Source of the DNA: Dyadobacter psychrophilus
GTDB taxonomy: Bacteria > Bacteroidota > Bacteroidia > Cytophagales > Spirosomataceae
Direction of reading: 5' to 3'
Length of the DNA stretch: 64,000 nucleotides
Assembly: GCF_900167945.1 (NCBI RefSeq)
Contig: NZ_FUZA01000004.1
Span: 124,001-188,000, forward strand
Shown here: positions 9,068 through 18,876 of the stretch, piece after piece
Position numbering within the stretch: position 1 is the stretch's first letter
Layout of the letters: each line of letters starts with the position of its first letter
Made by a program: the position numbers and the translations under genes
The notes under the pieces: model-generated
The model's input: only the letters and a program-made list of their open reading frames with translations
Database searches by the model: none
Told to the model about the DNA's origin: nothing

Positions 9068-10528
9068 TTATTTGGCGAACCAAAGTTTTAACTTCATATC
9101 ATTCTTCCCACCCTGATTAGCCAGTGCTGCTGCGAAGTTTTCGTAGTTCAGCGATTCCTCAGAACCGGGATAAGGCATACGCGTAGGAATTACATTCTGA
9201 TTTGTATTCAAAACCGGCGGTTGCAACGCTGGAATTCCGGTTCTGCGATATTCCGTCCACGCTTCCAGGCCTTGTCCGTAAAGCGCGATCCATTTTTGCT
9301 CCATAATCTGGGTGTAACCGGTCGTACCCGTTTTTAATGCATTGGCCGTGAGATATGCCGGCGCAACGGTCAGCTTGTATTGCGCGTGGGATGCCGTGAT
9401 GGCGTCTGTGTAATTTTTGGCAACATCACCTGCCGCAGCTATGCCTTTGTAAGCAAATTCCGCTTTCAGGAACAACAGCTCAGCGTAACTCATGATCACA
9501 CCCGGTGCAGTAGGAGCAATGAAATAAGCGCCAACACGTGAAGTATTTTCAAGACCCAGCTTACCTGCTTCGGAAGACGATAACCCGTTGGGAACGCCTA
9601 CATAAGCGGGTTCCAATGTGGAAAGGTTTGCGTAAACTGGCAGACGTGCATCACCCAGTGCTTTTAATTTATTAACCAATGTTGCGCTAACCCGGTGATC
9701 ATCACGTGTTTTGCGGTTTACATTCACGGGGTTCTGGTTGTTGGTAACGTCCAGGTAATTGAGTTGAACGTTTTCGGCAACAGAGCCAATCACGGGATAT
9801 TTCACAGGATCACCCAGTATCCGGGCAATCTCTGCTTTTACATCAATCGGCGAGTCCGTTTTGTCGATCATTCGGCTCAAAATACGCAGACTCAATGTGT
9901 TAGCGAATTTTTTCCATTTGGTAAGATCGTTGGCAAAAAGGATATCACCGGTTATCGCAATGCTTTTATCCGTCGTATTGATAGCTTCGCCCGCTGTTTT
10001 CAGTTCTGCGATTAAGCCGGCATAAACATCTTTTTGCGCGTCATATTTAGGAAGTAATGTGCCTTCTAAGCCCTGCAAGGCATCTTTGTAGGGAATGTCA
10101 CCATAAATGTCGGTAAGCAAAGAAAACACCCACGACCGCATAATGACTGCCACGGACTGGTAATTCACATTATTGGTTTCTTGTCCAATTTTGTAAATGC
10201 GCTGGTAATCAGCCAGGGATTCAATGTAAAGTCCCTGCCAGCCAGCAGTATACACATCGCTTGAAACTGTATATTGATCAATATCCGTATACTGGATCCG
10301 CGCCCAATGTTGCGAAAAACCGTCACCGACATCCATCCCCAGAGCACCGCCCCAGTAAATGTCCACAGCGCTCTGGATCCCGTGAGGCAAGAAAAGGTCT
10401 GCCGTTCCCGAAGCAGCACTGTTATTATTTGTGTTGATTTCTTCAAAATCGCCCGTGCAGCCTGCAAACCCCAGCAATGTTGCGGAAAGCAGCCCTTTAA
10501 AAATGAATGCGTTTATATTTTTTTTCAT
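9068..10528 (-). CDS. SusD/RagB-type outer-membrane lipoprotein (SusD-like_2 group)
   Basis: 486 residues starting with a lipoprotein signal whose lipobox is LGFAGC (cysteine near residue 25). The following FEEINTNNN resembles the E-x-I-N-x-[DN]-P signature seen after the cysteine in the SusD-like_2 group. Proteins of this type cap the TonB-dependent SusC transporter at the cell surface and bind its substrate, often a glycan or peptide. It lies 23 bp downstream of its SusC partner, on the same strand, and is probably co-transcribed. The substrate is not deducible because no glycosidase or other enzyme accompanies the pair. Confidence 0.9.
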   Translation of the reverse strand: MKKNINAFIFKGLLSATLLGFAGCTGDFEEINTNNNSAASGTADLFLPHGIQSAVDIYWGGALGMDVGDGFSQHWARIQYTDIDQYTVSSDVYTAGWQGLYIESLADYQRIYKIGQETNNVNYQSVAVIMRSWVFSLLTDIYGDIPYKDALQGLEGTLLPKYDAQKDVYAGLIAELKTAGEAINTTDKSIAITGDILFANDLTKWKKFANTLSLRILSRMIDKTDSPIDVKAEIARILGDPVKYPVIGSVAENVQLNYLDVTNNQNPVNVNRKTRDDHRVSATLVNKLKALGDARLPVYANLSTLEPAYVGVPNGLSSSEAGKLGLENTSRVGAYFIAPTAPGVIMSYAELLFLKAEFAYKGIAAAGDVAKNYTDAITASHAQYKLTVAPAYLTANALKTGTTGYTQIMEQKWIALYGQGLEAWTEYRRTGIPALQPPVLNTNQNVIPTRMPYPGSEESLNYENFAAALANQGGKNDMKLKLWFAK

Positions 10529-10551
10529 ATCAATTCGATTTACACAATGTC

Positions 10552-13500
10552 TTATAAGTTGAAACTGATGTTGAAACCTACCGTTTTCGTAGTAGGGATC
10601 TGTCCGTTTTCTATGCCTTGGAGGTTTCCATCGTTGTAATAGCTGGTTTCAGGATCGATGTGGGGCAGGTTACTTTTCAGCAGAGCCAGGTTACGTCCTA
10701 CTACGGAAACAGCGATATCGCGGAAAGGCAGCTTGTTGAAAACTTTGCCGGAAATCGTATAAGTCAATTTCACTTCGCGCAGCTTCACGTAACTCGCGTC
10801 GAAAATGGTGTTCTCGTTATTGGTCAGGAGATAATATTTGTGGTGATATTCTTCCGACGAGATCCTTTTTTCGTTGGGCACATATTCGGGAGCAGCAGCA
10901 GTCCCCTTATTCACAACACCAGCACCAATCACACCTTCTTCGCGACCGAATGTTGTTTCTTTCAAAACTCCCGTATAACGGCCAATGTTGATGGATTGTG
11001 AGAAAATATCCCCGCCCGATTTGATATCGATCAATGTGCTGAGAGAGAATCTTTTGTAAGTAAACGTGTTGGAAATACCACCAATCCAATCAGGCGTAAA
11101 GCTTCCCAAAACACGGCTTACCGGATCGATCATCGGATATCCCTGTGCGTCATAAACGATCTGTCCGTCGGGAGCGCGCAAAAACCCTTTTCCGAAGAAT
11201 GTTCCATATGGCTGTCCTACGCGTGCTTCCACCGAAAGTCCGCGGAAAGCGCTGTTTGTTGTAGCCTGCGTTAGCGCATTGTAGCTGGTGTTCAGCTGGT
11301 AAGTGGTTAATCCGCCGTCCAGTGAAAGCACTTTGTTGTTGTTTTTGGCCCAGTTCAAACCAATGTCCCACTGGAAATTATTGAGCTTAACAGGCGTTGC
11401 GGTCAGCTGGATCTCCAAGCCTGAGTTTTTGATTTTACCCGCATTTAAAAGTTTGGATAGAAAGCCCGTTGCATTGGAAATATTCACGTCAAGAATCTGG
11501 TTTTTAGATACTTTGCTGTAATATGTTACATCAATACCAACCCGGTTTTGCCATAACCTGATGTCCGTCCCGATCTCATAGGAAGAGGTAATTTCAGGTT
11601 TCAAATTCGCATTAAGCATCGCATTGTTTTCAGACAAGCTCGGCGTGCTTCCCCAGGCATTTTCGTATTTGTAAGTGCTGACCAGGCGGTAAGGATCTGT
11701 ATCGTTACCAACTTGCGCTACACCTGCCCTGATTTTGGCAAAAGAAAGCACCGATGATCTTACATTGAACATATCAGTAATAATGACACTCACCGCCGCG
11801 GAAGGGTAGAAGTAAGAGCGGTTATCCGAAGGCAATGTGCTCGACCAGTCGTTCCGTGCAGTAAGGTCTACGAAAAGATAATTCCTGAAACCCAGGTTAG
11901 CCGAAGCGTAAAGGCTGTTTACAGTTTTTTTGATAAAACTATTTTCTCCAACCAATTTCTGGCGTGAGTTACCAAAGTTGTAAACCCTTGGAATGGCTAA
12001 TTCTGTGGCACCCATGTAATTGCGTTGCGCATAGTTTGTTCTGTGGTTACCGCCAATGTTGGCCGTAATGTCGAACTCACCGAATTTATGTGTTGCATTC
12101 AAAAGGAAATCCGAGTTGGATTCGCGGACGAAAATCTGCTCTTCGTTATAAGCGTCAAACAAGTTGGAAGTTCCTATAACGGCCTGGCGGGCCGCGCTCT
12201 TGGTCTTGCGGCGATCTTCATAGAAATCCGTTCCGGTGCGGCCTGTTAATGTAAGCCAGTCTGTAAACTTGTAAGTAGCTGAGAAATTTCCGTAAAGACG
12301 ATCCTTTTCGTTCGCCCGAGTGCTTTCGTTCAGCAGATAATAAGGATTCGTCCAATAGTTATCATTCCAGTTGTTCTGATAAATGCTGCCCGGCTTTTTA
12401 TAGCTCGTCAATTTATCCATATCCACCTGGCGACCAAACCATATAAAGTAAAGCCCAAAGTTGTTGCGGTTGTCGCTGCCGTCCTTAATGTAGTTTCCGG
12501 TTGCCCTTACGCTCAGTTTTTTGGTCAGATTCCAGCCCGCATTCAAGGAAACCGTGCGGCGTTTGTAATCCGTGTTCGGCAAAATTCCCGTTTGGCTCAG
12601 ATTGGTGAATGACAGACGGAAATCGGCTGTTTCATTCCCGCCTGTAACGGCAACGCTATTGGTATACGTTTTACCTGTCTCGAAGAATTTATCCACATTA
12701 TCCGGGTGCGCGATCCACGGCGTCGGCGTTCTCGTTCCGTCGGCGGCAATGGGCGAATCGAACTGTGGCAACAGTCTGCCGTCCAGTTTCGGGCCCCAGC
12801 TCTCATCAACACCGTCGCCTTTTCCGCCACCTTTTCCATCAACATAAGAAAACTGGCCTGCTGCTCCCTGTCCGTATTCATTTTGCCATTCCGGAAGTCG
12901 GAACGGACTTTCAAATGCGGTATTGGTATTAAATGACACGCCAATTCCCTTCGTTCCTTTCCCGCTTTTGGTCGTGATCAAAACTACACCATTCGCTCCG
13001 CGTGAACCGTAAAGTGCTGCTGCACTGGGTCCTTTCAATACGTTTATCGACTCCACATCATCCGGGTTAATGGATGCCGCAGCATTGCCATAATCCACGC
13101 CCGTTCCCGAACCGAAGTTGCTGTTATCCACCGGAACGCCGTCTACGACAAACAGAGGCTGATTATTGCTTCCAATCGAGCTCGCGCCACGGATGATCAT
13201 CCGAGAAGAAGATCCCGGCGCACCATTGGAATTGGTTACCTGTACACCCGCAAGCCGTCCTGAAAGCGAATTGACAAGATTGGTCTCACGCGCTTGCGTC
13301 AGCGTTTTTCCACTCACTTCCTGCACAGAATAGCCCAATGCTTTTTTCTCGCGCGCTATACCCAGGGCCGTTACCACAATTTCGCTGAATTGCGTAGCGT
13401 CCTGTTCCAGCGTAATGTCAAGTGTTGTTTTGTTGCCGACAGGCACTTCTAATGTCTTGTAACCGATAAAAGAGACCACGAGGGTTGCGCCGGAAGGGGC

Positions 13501-13689
13501 GCTCATTGTAAACTCGCCGTTCGCATCGGTTGTGCTTCCTCTGCTGGTGCCTTTGATGAGGATACTGGCACCCGGAAGATTCCCGTCGTCGGACTGAACC
13601 TTCCCTTTAATGTTCAGGTCCTGTGCGAAAGCTGCGCCCTTAAGGAGCAATAGCATCGTCAGAAAGCCCAAAGTAAAGACTTTTCTCAT
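10552..13689 (-). CDS. SusC/RagA-type TonB-dependent outer-membrane transporter
   Basis: 1045 residues. After a signal peptide ending in FAQ come a carboxypeptidase-D-like regulatory beta-sandwich (about 28-110), a plug domain with the SusC signature LYGSRGANGVVLITTKSGK (about 225-245), and a long 22-stranded barrel ending in FNISFNL. There is no N-terminal STN domain, unlike the second SusC at 60606, so sigma/anti-sigma signalling through this one is not expected. It is followed directly by its SusD partner. An imperfect palindrome lies 37 to 64 bp upstream (13726-13753). Confidence 0.93.
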   Translation of the reverse strand: MRKVFTLGFLTMLLLLKGAAFAQDLNIKGKVQSDDGNLPGASILIKGTSRGSTTDANGEFTMSAPSGATLVVSFIGYKTLEVPVGNKTTLDITLEQDATQFSEIVVTALGIAREKKALGYSVQEVSGKTLTQARETNLVNSLSGRLAGVQVTNSNGAPGSSSRMIIRGASSIGSNNQPLFVVDGVPVDNSNFGSGTGVDYGNAAASINPDDVESINVLKGPSAAALYGSRGANGVVLITTKSGKGTKGIGVSFNTNTAFESPFRLPEWQNEYGQGAAGQFSYVDGKGGGKGDGVDESWGPKLDGRLLPQFDSPIAADGTRTPTPWIAHPDNVDKFFETGKTYTNSVAVTGGNETADFRLSFTNLSQTGILPNTDYKRRTVSLNAGWNLTKKLSVRATGNYIKDGSDNRNNFGLYFIWFGRQVDMDKLTSYKKPGSIYQNNWNDNYWTNPYYLLNESTRANEKDRLYGNFSATYKFTDWLTLTGRTGTDFYEDRRKTKSAARQAVIGTSNLFDAYNEEQIFVRESNSDFLLNATHKFGEFDITANIGGNHRTNYAQRNYMGATELAIPRVYNFGNSRQKLVGENSFIKKTVNSLYASANLGFRNYLFVDLTARNDWSSTLPSDNRSYFYPSAAVSVIITDMFNVRSSVLSFAKIRAGVAQVGNDTDPYRLVSTYKYENAWGSTPSLSENNAMLNANLKPEITSSYEIGTDIRLWQNRVGIDVTYYSKVSKNQILDVNISNATGFLSKLLNAGKIKNSGLEIQLTATPVKLNNFQWDIGLNWAKNNNKVLSLDGGLTTYQLNTSYNALTQATTNSAFRGLSVEARVGQPYGTFFGKGFLRAPDGQIVYDAQGYPMIDPVSRVLGSFTPDWIGGISNTFTYKRFSLSTLIDIKSGGDIFSQSINIGRYTGVLKETTFGREEGVIGAGVVNKGTAAAPEYVPNEKRISSEEYHHKYYLLTNNENTIFDASYVKLREVKLTYTISGKVFNKLPFRDIAVSVVGRNLALLKSNLPHIDPETSYYNDGNLQGIENGQIPTTKTVGFNISFNL

Positions 13690-13725
13690 AATTGAATTTT
13701 TAAGGAGTGAACTAGTTAGGTAATT

Positions 13726-13753
13726 GTTTCACAGAATTATATTCTAGTGAAAC
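13726..13753. promoter_or_regulatory. Imperfect palindrome upstream of susC, possible operator
   Basis: Arms GTTTCAC (13726-13732) and GTGAAAC (13747-13753) are perfectly complementary and enclose AGAAT/ATTCT, separated by TAT with one bulged base. It sits 37-64 nt before the SusC ATG in the 278-nt gap between divergent susC and thrA. It could be an operator or a hairpin in the leader; no regulator gene is adjacent. Confidence 0.4.
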
Positions 13754-13869
13754 TCAAATTCGCACAATAAAAACTCAGATAAAAATCTTTTAGTAGAATA
13801 TTAATGGTAGTAAATAAGATTATTTAAAATATTATATTTTTCAAATAGATGTTTATATGGGCTTGATTC

Positions 13870-13903
13870 TTTGAAGTATAGGGCGTCCGAATTGTTATAT
13901 TTG
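13870..13903 (+). promoter_or_regulatory. Putative promoter for thrA
   Basis: TATATTTG at 13896-13903 is a full match to TAnnTTTG, and TTTG at 13870-13873 lies 22 nt upstream, slightly longer than usual. The predicted leader is about 60 nt. I saw no leader peptide rich in Thr or Ile codons, so attenuation is not supported. Confidence 0.55.
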
Positions 13904-13967
13904 CATTCGGTTCAAAACCCTGTGGGCGCGAACGATTGATCATCTGCGTATTCGAATATAGCTTTAA

Positions 13968-16424
13968 ATGAAGGTTCTTAAATTTGGCGGCACCTCTGTC
14001 GGTTCGGTTGACAGCATTAAAACGGTAATCAGTATCCTTGAAAAAAACCTGGCGGAAGGGGAGCGTATAGCGGTCGTTTTTTCTGCCATGGGCGGCGTGA
14101 CCAACCGGTTGATCGAGATTGGTAAAATGGCTGCTGCGGGGAATCCCGAATACATGGAATTCCTTAAAGTGGTTGAAGAAAGGCACTTTGCGGTAGTTCG
14201 CGGACTGATTCCTGTAAAAAACCAAAGCAGCACATTCGCAGCCATAAGGGGGATTTTTAATGAACTGGAAGACATATTAAGAGGTGTTTCCTGGATTAAG
14301 GAGCTTTCGGAGCGGACACTGGACCTGATTATGAGCTTCGGCGAGCGATTGTCCACAATGGTGATCACCGAAATCCTGAAAAGCAAAGGCATAGCAGCCG
14401 AATTCTGCGACGCACGCCAGATTATTCACACCAATGCCACTTATGGAATGGGCGATGTGAATTTTGAAATTACAAATCGTCAGATTTTAGAATATTTTGC
14501 CAAAACATCTGCATTGCAATGCGTAACGGGCTTTATCGCTTCCACAGCGGAAGGCGTAACGACCACATTGGGCCGAGGCGGTTCGGATTATACTGCATCC
14601 ATCATTGCGGCAGCATTGGACGCCAATTCCATTGAAATTTGGACGGACGTTGACGGGATGATGACGGCAGATCCGCGGAAAGTGGCCAATGCATTTACCA
14701 TTCCTTCCATATCCTATTCGGAAGCGATGGAACTTTCCCATTTTGGTGCAAAAGTGATATATCCGCCGAGCTTGCAGCCTGCATTTGCTAAGAACATCAC
14801 GCTAAAAGTCCTCAATACATTCAATGTTGATTTTGAAGGGACTTATGTACAAAAAGCCGCTAACGGTAAGGACTATGCGATCACCGGGATTTCCTCTATT
14901 GATGAGATCGCGTTGGTGAACATTCAGGGGAGCGGGATGATTGGTGTTGCAGGGATTTCGGGAAGGCTTTTTACCGCACTTTCCAACAATGCCATCAGCG
15001 TTATTCTGATCTCACAAGCATCTTCCGAACATTCGATTTGTTTCTCTATTGATCCTAAAAATGCGCAGCGCGCTACGGAAGTTCTTGAAAAAGAGTTTGC
15101 GACTGAGATTTCGTTAGGCCATATTGATAGCATTGCCATTGAAAAAAGCTTGTCCATTATCGCGATTGTGGGTGAGGGAATGAAGAAGAGCACTGGGGTT
15201 TCGGGGAAACTGTTTTCTGTTTTAGGTAAAAACGGGATCAATGTTGTTGCCACAGCGCAAGGATCTTCTGAGCTGAATATTTCCGTAGTGATCGCAAAAA
15301 GTGACCTTTCCAAAGCGCTGAATGCTATCCATGGCGTGTTTTTTCAATCGGAAACGCGGTCGCTGAATTTGTTTATTGTAGGAATGGGATTGATTGGCGG
15401 CACTTTGCTAAACCAGATCAAAAATCAGACAAAGTATTTAAGGGAAGAAAAACTACTAAACCTGAACATTGCAGGTTTGACCAATACAAAAAAGATGCTG
15501 CTTGATCCGGACGGCATCAGCCCGGAAAACTGGCGCGATCGGGTCATGGATGAAGGCGTGAAAACGAGCCTGCCCGCATTCGTGCAGCGTATGATTGAGC
15601 TCAACTTACCGAACAGCGTTTTTGTTGATTGCACTTCTGATAAGGATATTGTTCAGTATTATCATATGTTGCTGGATGCCAGTATTTCCGTCGTGACGCC
15701 TAACAAGGTGGCGAATTCGGGCTCTTACTCGGAGTATGTTTCGTTGCAGCGGACCGCATTGCAGCGCGGTGTTAAGTTTTTGTATGAAACCAATGTTGGT
15801 GCAGGTTTGCCGATCATTAACACCATTCAGGGATTGATGGCCAGCGGCGACAAGTTCCTGAAAATCGAAGCGATCCTGTCCGGAACTTTGTCTTACATTT
15901 TCAATAATTTCGGTCCGGGAATCCGTTTTGCAGACGTGGTTAGGGAAGCGAAAGTGAAAGGCTTCACGGAGCCGGATCCGCGCGAAGATCTGAGCGGGGC
16001 AGATGTTGGACGTAAAATATTAATCCTCGCGCGTGAAGTGGGCGTTCCGCTGGAAGCAGAGGAAATCAGCATTAAGGCCATTTTACCAGGAAACTGCCTG
16101 AATGCGCCCACGGTCGACGCTTTTTTCCAGGAATTGGAAATCTCTGATGGGTTTTTCGCAAGCATGCAGGCAGCGGCGGAAGCAAAACAGGAAAAGCTGC
16201 GCTTCATCGCCACATTGGAAAATGGAAAAGCAAGCATTGAACTCAAAACCGTCGACGCCCAGCATCCATTCTATACATTATCCGGAAGCGACAACATTGT
16301 CTCTTTCACTACGGAACGTTACAAAGACCGCCCGCTGGTGATCAAAGGCCCAGGCGCCGGCGCCGAAGTAACCGCCTCCGGCGTATTTGCGGATATCATG
16401 AGTATTAGTAGTTATTTGGGGTAA
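13968..16424 (+). CDS. thrA: Bifunctional aspartate kinase/homoserine dehydrogenase I
   Basis: 818 residues, the usual length of the fused enzyme. The N-terminal kinase starts MKVLKFGGTSVGSV (the KFGGTSV motif) and is followed by two ACT-type regulatory regions (about 320-460). The C-terminal dehydrogenase begins near residue 465 with the NAD(P)-binding GMGLIGG and contains NVGAGLPIINT. It phosphorylates aspartate and reduces aspartate semialdehyde to homoserine, the first and third steps towards threonine and methionine. It is the first gene of an apparent thrA-thrB unit, with an 18-nt gap to thrB. Confidence 0.97.
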   Translation: MKVLKFGGTSVGSVDSIKTVISILEKNLAEGERIAVVFSAMGGVTNRLIEIGKMAAAGNPEYMEFLKVVEERHFAVVRGLIPVKNQSSTFAAIRGIFNELEDILRGVSWIKELSERTLDLIMSFGERLSTMVITEILKSKGIAAEFCDARQIIHTNATYGMGDVNFEITNRQILEYFAKTSALQCVTGFIASTAEGVTTTLGRGGSDYTASIIAAALDANSIEIWTDVDGMMTADPRKVANAFTIPSISYSEAMELSHFGAKVIYPPSLQPAFAKNITLKVLNTFNVDFEGTYVQKAANGKDYAITGISSIDEIALVNIQGSGMIGVAGISGRLFTALSNNAISVILISQASSEHSICFSIDPKNAQRATEVLEKEFATEISLGHIDSIAIEKSLSIIAIVGEGMKKSTGVSGKLFSVLGKNGINVVATAQGSSELNISVVIAKSDLSKALNAIHGVFFQSETRSLNLFIVGMGLIGGTLLNQIKNQTKYLREEKLLNLNIAGLTNTKKMLLDPDGISPENWRDRVMDEGVKTSLPAFVQRMIELNLPNSVFVDCTSDKDIVQYYHMLLDASISVVTPNKVANSGSYSEYVSLQRTALQRGVKFLYETNVGAGLPIINTIQGLMASGDKFLKIEAILSGTLSYIFNNFGPGIRFADVVREAKVKGFTEPDPREDLSGADVGRKILILAREVGVPLEAEEISIKAILPGNCLNAPTVDAFFQELEISDGFFASMQAAAEAKQEKLRFIATLENGKASIELKTVDAQHPFYTLSGSDNIVSFTTERYKDRPLVIKGPGAGAEVTASGVFADIMSISSYLG

Positions 16425-16442
16425 GCAAAACAATCATTTATA

Positions 16443-17372
16443 GTGAATTCAATAAGAGCTTTTGCGCCGGCTACGGTGGCTAATGTTGCGTGTGGGTTTG
16501 ATATTTTCGGGTTCGCTATTGAGGCCCCGGGGGATGTTGTGGAAATAAGAAGACGGGATGAGCCTGGGGTTGTTATTAAAGAAATCACCGGAGATGAAGG
16601 TCGGTTGCCGCGGAATGCAGAAAAGAATGCCGTAACCGTTGTGATGCTGCATTTATTGAAACATCTGGGCATTAAGGATTTTGGAGCGGAGGTGGTTTTG
16701 CATAAAAATATGCCGTTAGGAAGCGGAATGGGTTCCAGTGCCGCAAGTGCGGTGGCTGGCGTGGTGGCGATGAATGAGCTGCTGGGTAATCCGCTGAGCC
16801 GCCAGGAACTACTGCCTTTTGCGATGGAAGGGGAAAAAATAGCTTCCGGATCTGCGCATGCGGACAATGTGGGACCTTCGCTTTTAGGTGGTTTTGTGGT
16901 GATAAGGAGTTATAATCCGCTGGATATTTTCACAATCCCGGTTCCTGACGACCTGTACTGCACATTGGTTCACCCCGACATTGAGATTAATACGAAAGAC
17001 GCACGGTTTATTTTGCGCAGTGAGGTCTCACTGAAAAATACGATCGCTCAAATGGGTAATGTTGCCGGGCTTGTGGCAGGTTTGATGAAGTCGGATTACG
17101 AGTTGATCGGAAGATCGATGGTTGACGTCATTATTGAGCCGGTAAGGTCCATTTTGATACCCGAATTTAATGTTGTCAAGCTGGCAGCGATAGAAAATGG
17201 CGCATTAGGATGCAGCATTTCAGGTTCAGGACCATCCATGTTTGCGCTTAGCAAGGGAAAGGCAAATGCTGAAAGTGCCGGCCTGGCCATGCAGCAAAAA
17301 TTTGCTGATGCCGGAATTGAATCCAGTATGCACGTTTCTGCCATAAATAAAAACGGCGCAGCAATATTGTAA
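16443..17372 (+). CDS. thrB: Homoserine kinase
   Basis: 309 residues from a GTG start at 16443; the frame begins MNSIRAFAPATVANVACGFD, as expected for ThrB. The GHMP-kinase ATP-binding motif is PLGSGMGSSAASAVAG (about residues 92-107) and the C-terminal GHMP motif is SISGSGPSMFAL. The enzyme phosphorylates homoserine to O-phosphohomoserine. The usual next gene, thrC, is absent; a PhyH-type dioxygenase follows instead. Confidence 0.96.
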   Translation: MNSIRAFAPATVANVACGFDIFGFAIEAPGDVVEIRRRDEPGVVIKEITGDEGRLPRNAEKNAVTVVMLHLLKHLGIKDFGAEVVLHKNMPLGSGMGSSAASAVAGVVAMNELLGNPLSRQELLPFAMEGEKIASGSAHADNVGPSLLGGFVVIRSYNPLDIFTIPVPDDLYCTLVHPDIEINTKDARFILRSEVSLKNTIAQMGNVAGLVAGLMKSDYELIGRSMVDVIIEPVRSILIPEFNVVKLAAIENGALGCSISGSGPSMFALSKGKANAESAGLAMQQKFADAGIESSMHVSAINKNGAAIL

Positions 17373-17377
17373 TGATT

Positions 17378-17430
17378 TTTAAAGTGCTTATTTTCAGGAA
17401 TGTTAATCCGAAAACACCACTTTAAATTTT
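17378..17430 (+). other. Inverted repeat between thrB and the dioxygenase gene
   Basis: TTTAAAGTG (17378-17386) and CACTTTAAA (17418-17426) are exact complements with a 31-nt loop, followed by TTTT. It could be a weak terminator or attenuating hairpin separating thrB from the next gene, but the loop is long and AT-rich pairing may be coincidental. Confidence 0.35.
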
Positions 17431-17435
17431 GAAGT

Positions 17436-18365
17436 ATGAATACAACGGTTTACCCAATGAACCAGCCTTGGATCGATTCCCCGTTTTTTGAACAGGAACT
17501 CGAACAGTCTGTACTCGATGAAGATACAAAACAGCTTGTTAAAGATTATGCTGAAAAAGGTTACCTGATCCTGGATACAGAACTGCCGGAGAGCACATTT
17601 GACAGGATTGTTGAGCTTTTAAAACCACATTACACTTCACCGAGGATCCAGGATGCCTGGAATATTACACCGCTCGTGCGGGAAGTGGCAGGCTGCCCAA
17701 AGATCCTGGATATGCTGCGGATTTTATACCGAAGAGAGCCTTTTCCTTTCCAAACCCTTAATTTTCAGGTCGGTTCACAACAGAAAACGCATAGCGATGC
17801 CATCCATTTTTCTTCCATTCCTGAACGGTTTATGTGCGGGGGTTGGGTGGCTTTGGAAGATATAGACGAGTCAAACGGGCCTTTGCATTACTACCCCGGA
17901 AGTCAGAAGCTGCCGTTTTTCAATATGGCCGATATTGGTCTTTCCGGTGCTCAGGATGCAGGAAGTTATGTTCAATATACTGAATATGAGAATTTTGTAC
18001 AAAAATTAATGGTCGCGACCGGCCAGAAAAAGGAAGTTTTTAAAGTAAGAAAAGGGCAGGCATTGATCTGGTCAGCGACGCTTTTCCATGGCGGAGAACC
18101 AATTTTGCGGGAAGGTGCGAGCAGGCATAGCCAGGTGACGCACTATTATTTCAAGGACTGCATGTATTACTCTCCGTTATGGTCCGATTTGCCGATTGAG
18201 AAAATGTATATGCGCCGCCCGGTTAACATTCTTACTGGTGAAGTGATTGAGAATAAATATCTTAACAAACCGATTATGGGCAGGACGGGGTTAAGTCAGT
18301 TAACCGACTACAAAAACCAGCTGGAAGACACATTACGAAAATTAAAAAGAACGCTGAGGGGTTAG
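17436..18365 (+). CDS. Phytanoyl-CoA dioxygenase (PhyH) family Fe(II)/2-oxoglutarate oxygenase
   Basis: 309 residues. A jelly-roll core carries the iron-binding H-x-D as HSDAIHFSS (about residues 113-121) and a probable distal His in LFHGGEPIL, with Arg in REGASRHSQ as the likely 2-oxoglutarate contact. The family hydroxylates varied substrates, including lipids, amino acids and secondary metabolites, so the substrate cannot be assigned. Position after thrAB may be coincidental; there is no sign of a biosynthetic cluster around it. It is followed by an IscA-like gene 59 bp away. Confidence 0.8.
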   Translation: MNTTVYPMNQPWIDSPFFEQELEQSVLDEDTKQLVKDYAEKGYLILDTELPESTFDRIVELLKPHYTSPRIQDAWNITPLVREVAGCPKILDMLRILYRREPFPFQTLNFQVGSQQKTHSDAIHFSSIPERFMCGGWVALEDIDESNGPLHYYPGSQKLPFFNMADIGLSGAQDAGSYVQYTEYENFVQKLMVATGQKKEVFKVRKGQALIWSATLFHGGEPILREGASRHSQVTHYYFKDCMYYSPLWSDLPIEKMYMRRPVNILTGEVIENKYLNKPIMGRTGLSQLTDYKNQLEDTLRKLKRTLRG

Positions 18366-18424
18366 TGAACTTTATTATTTGTTTCAGACGTTAAATATTG
18401 ACGAATACAAAACTTAGAAATAGC

Positions 18425-18751
18425 ATGGTTACTGTAAGTGATACCGCCAAAGACAAAATTGTTGAACTCCGCAATGCAGACGGACATGTTGAAGATTATC
18501 AAATCCGCGTGGGCGTTTTGGGAGGCGGCTGTTCAGGCTTGACTTATAATTTGGAATTTAATTCCGAAACCAAGCCTACTGATATGGTTTTTGAGGACAA
18601 AGGTGTGAAAATAATTGTAGACAAGAAGAGCATTCTTTACCTGGCCGGAACTGTACTTGATTTTTCAGATGGCTTAAATGGTAAAGGCTTTCAATTTGTG
18701 AATCCCAATGCAACCCGCACTTGCGGCTGCGGCGAAAGTTTTGCTGTATAA
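18425..18751 (+). CDS. HesB/IscA-family iron-sulfur assembly protein
   Basis: I take the ATG at 18425 (108 residues) rather than the TTG at 18398, because MVTVSDTAKDKI aligns with typical IscA/ErpA starts. The three conserved cysteines are present: one in GGGCSGLTY and two in the C-terminal TCGCGESF. Such proteins carry iron or 2Fe-2S/4Fe-4S clusters to targets. No suf or isc operon is adjacent. A terminator follows. Confidence 0.92.
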   Translation: MVTVSDTAKDKIVELRNADGHVEDYQIRVGVLGGGCSGLTYNLEFNSETKPTDMVFEDKGVKIIVDKKSILYLAGTVLDFSDGLNGKGFQFVNPNATRTCGCGESFAV

Positions 18752-18778
18752 CAATATTCTTAAAATATTTTATTTTTC

Positions 18779-18813
18779 AAACGCGTTCCGAAATCCCCGG
18801 ACGCGTTTTTTTT
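18779..18813 (+). terminator. Rho-independent terminator after the IscA-like gene
   Basis: AAACGCGT (18779-18786) pairs with ACGCGTTT (18801-18808), extended by CCG/CGG inside; eight T residues follow (18806-18813). Confidence 0.85.
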
Positions 18814-18876
18814 ATATTCCTGAATGGGCTTAATTTGTCGCTTCAAGTAGCAGACATACACATTAAAACAATTTGA

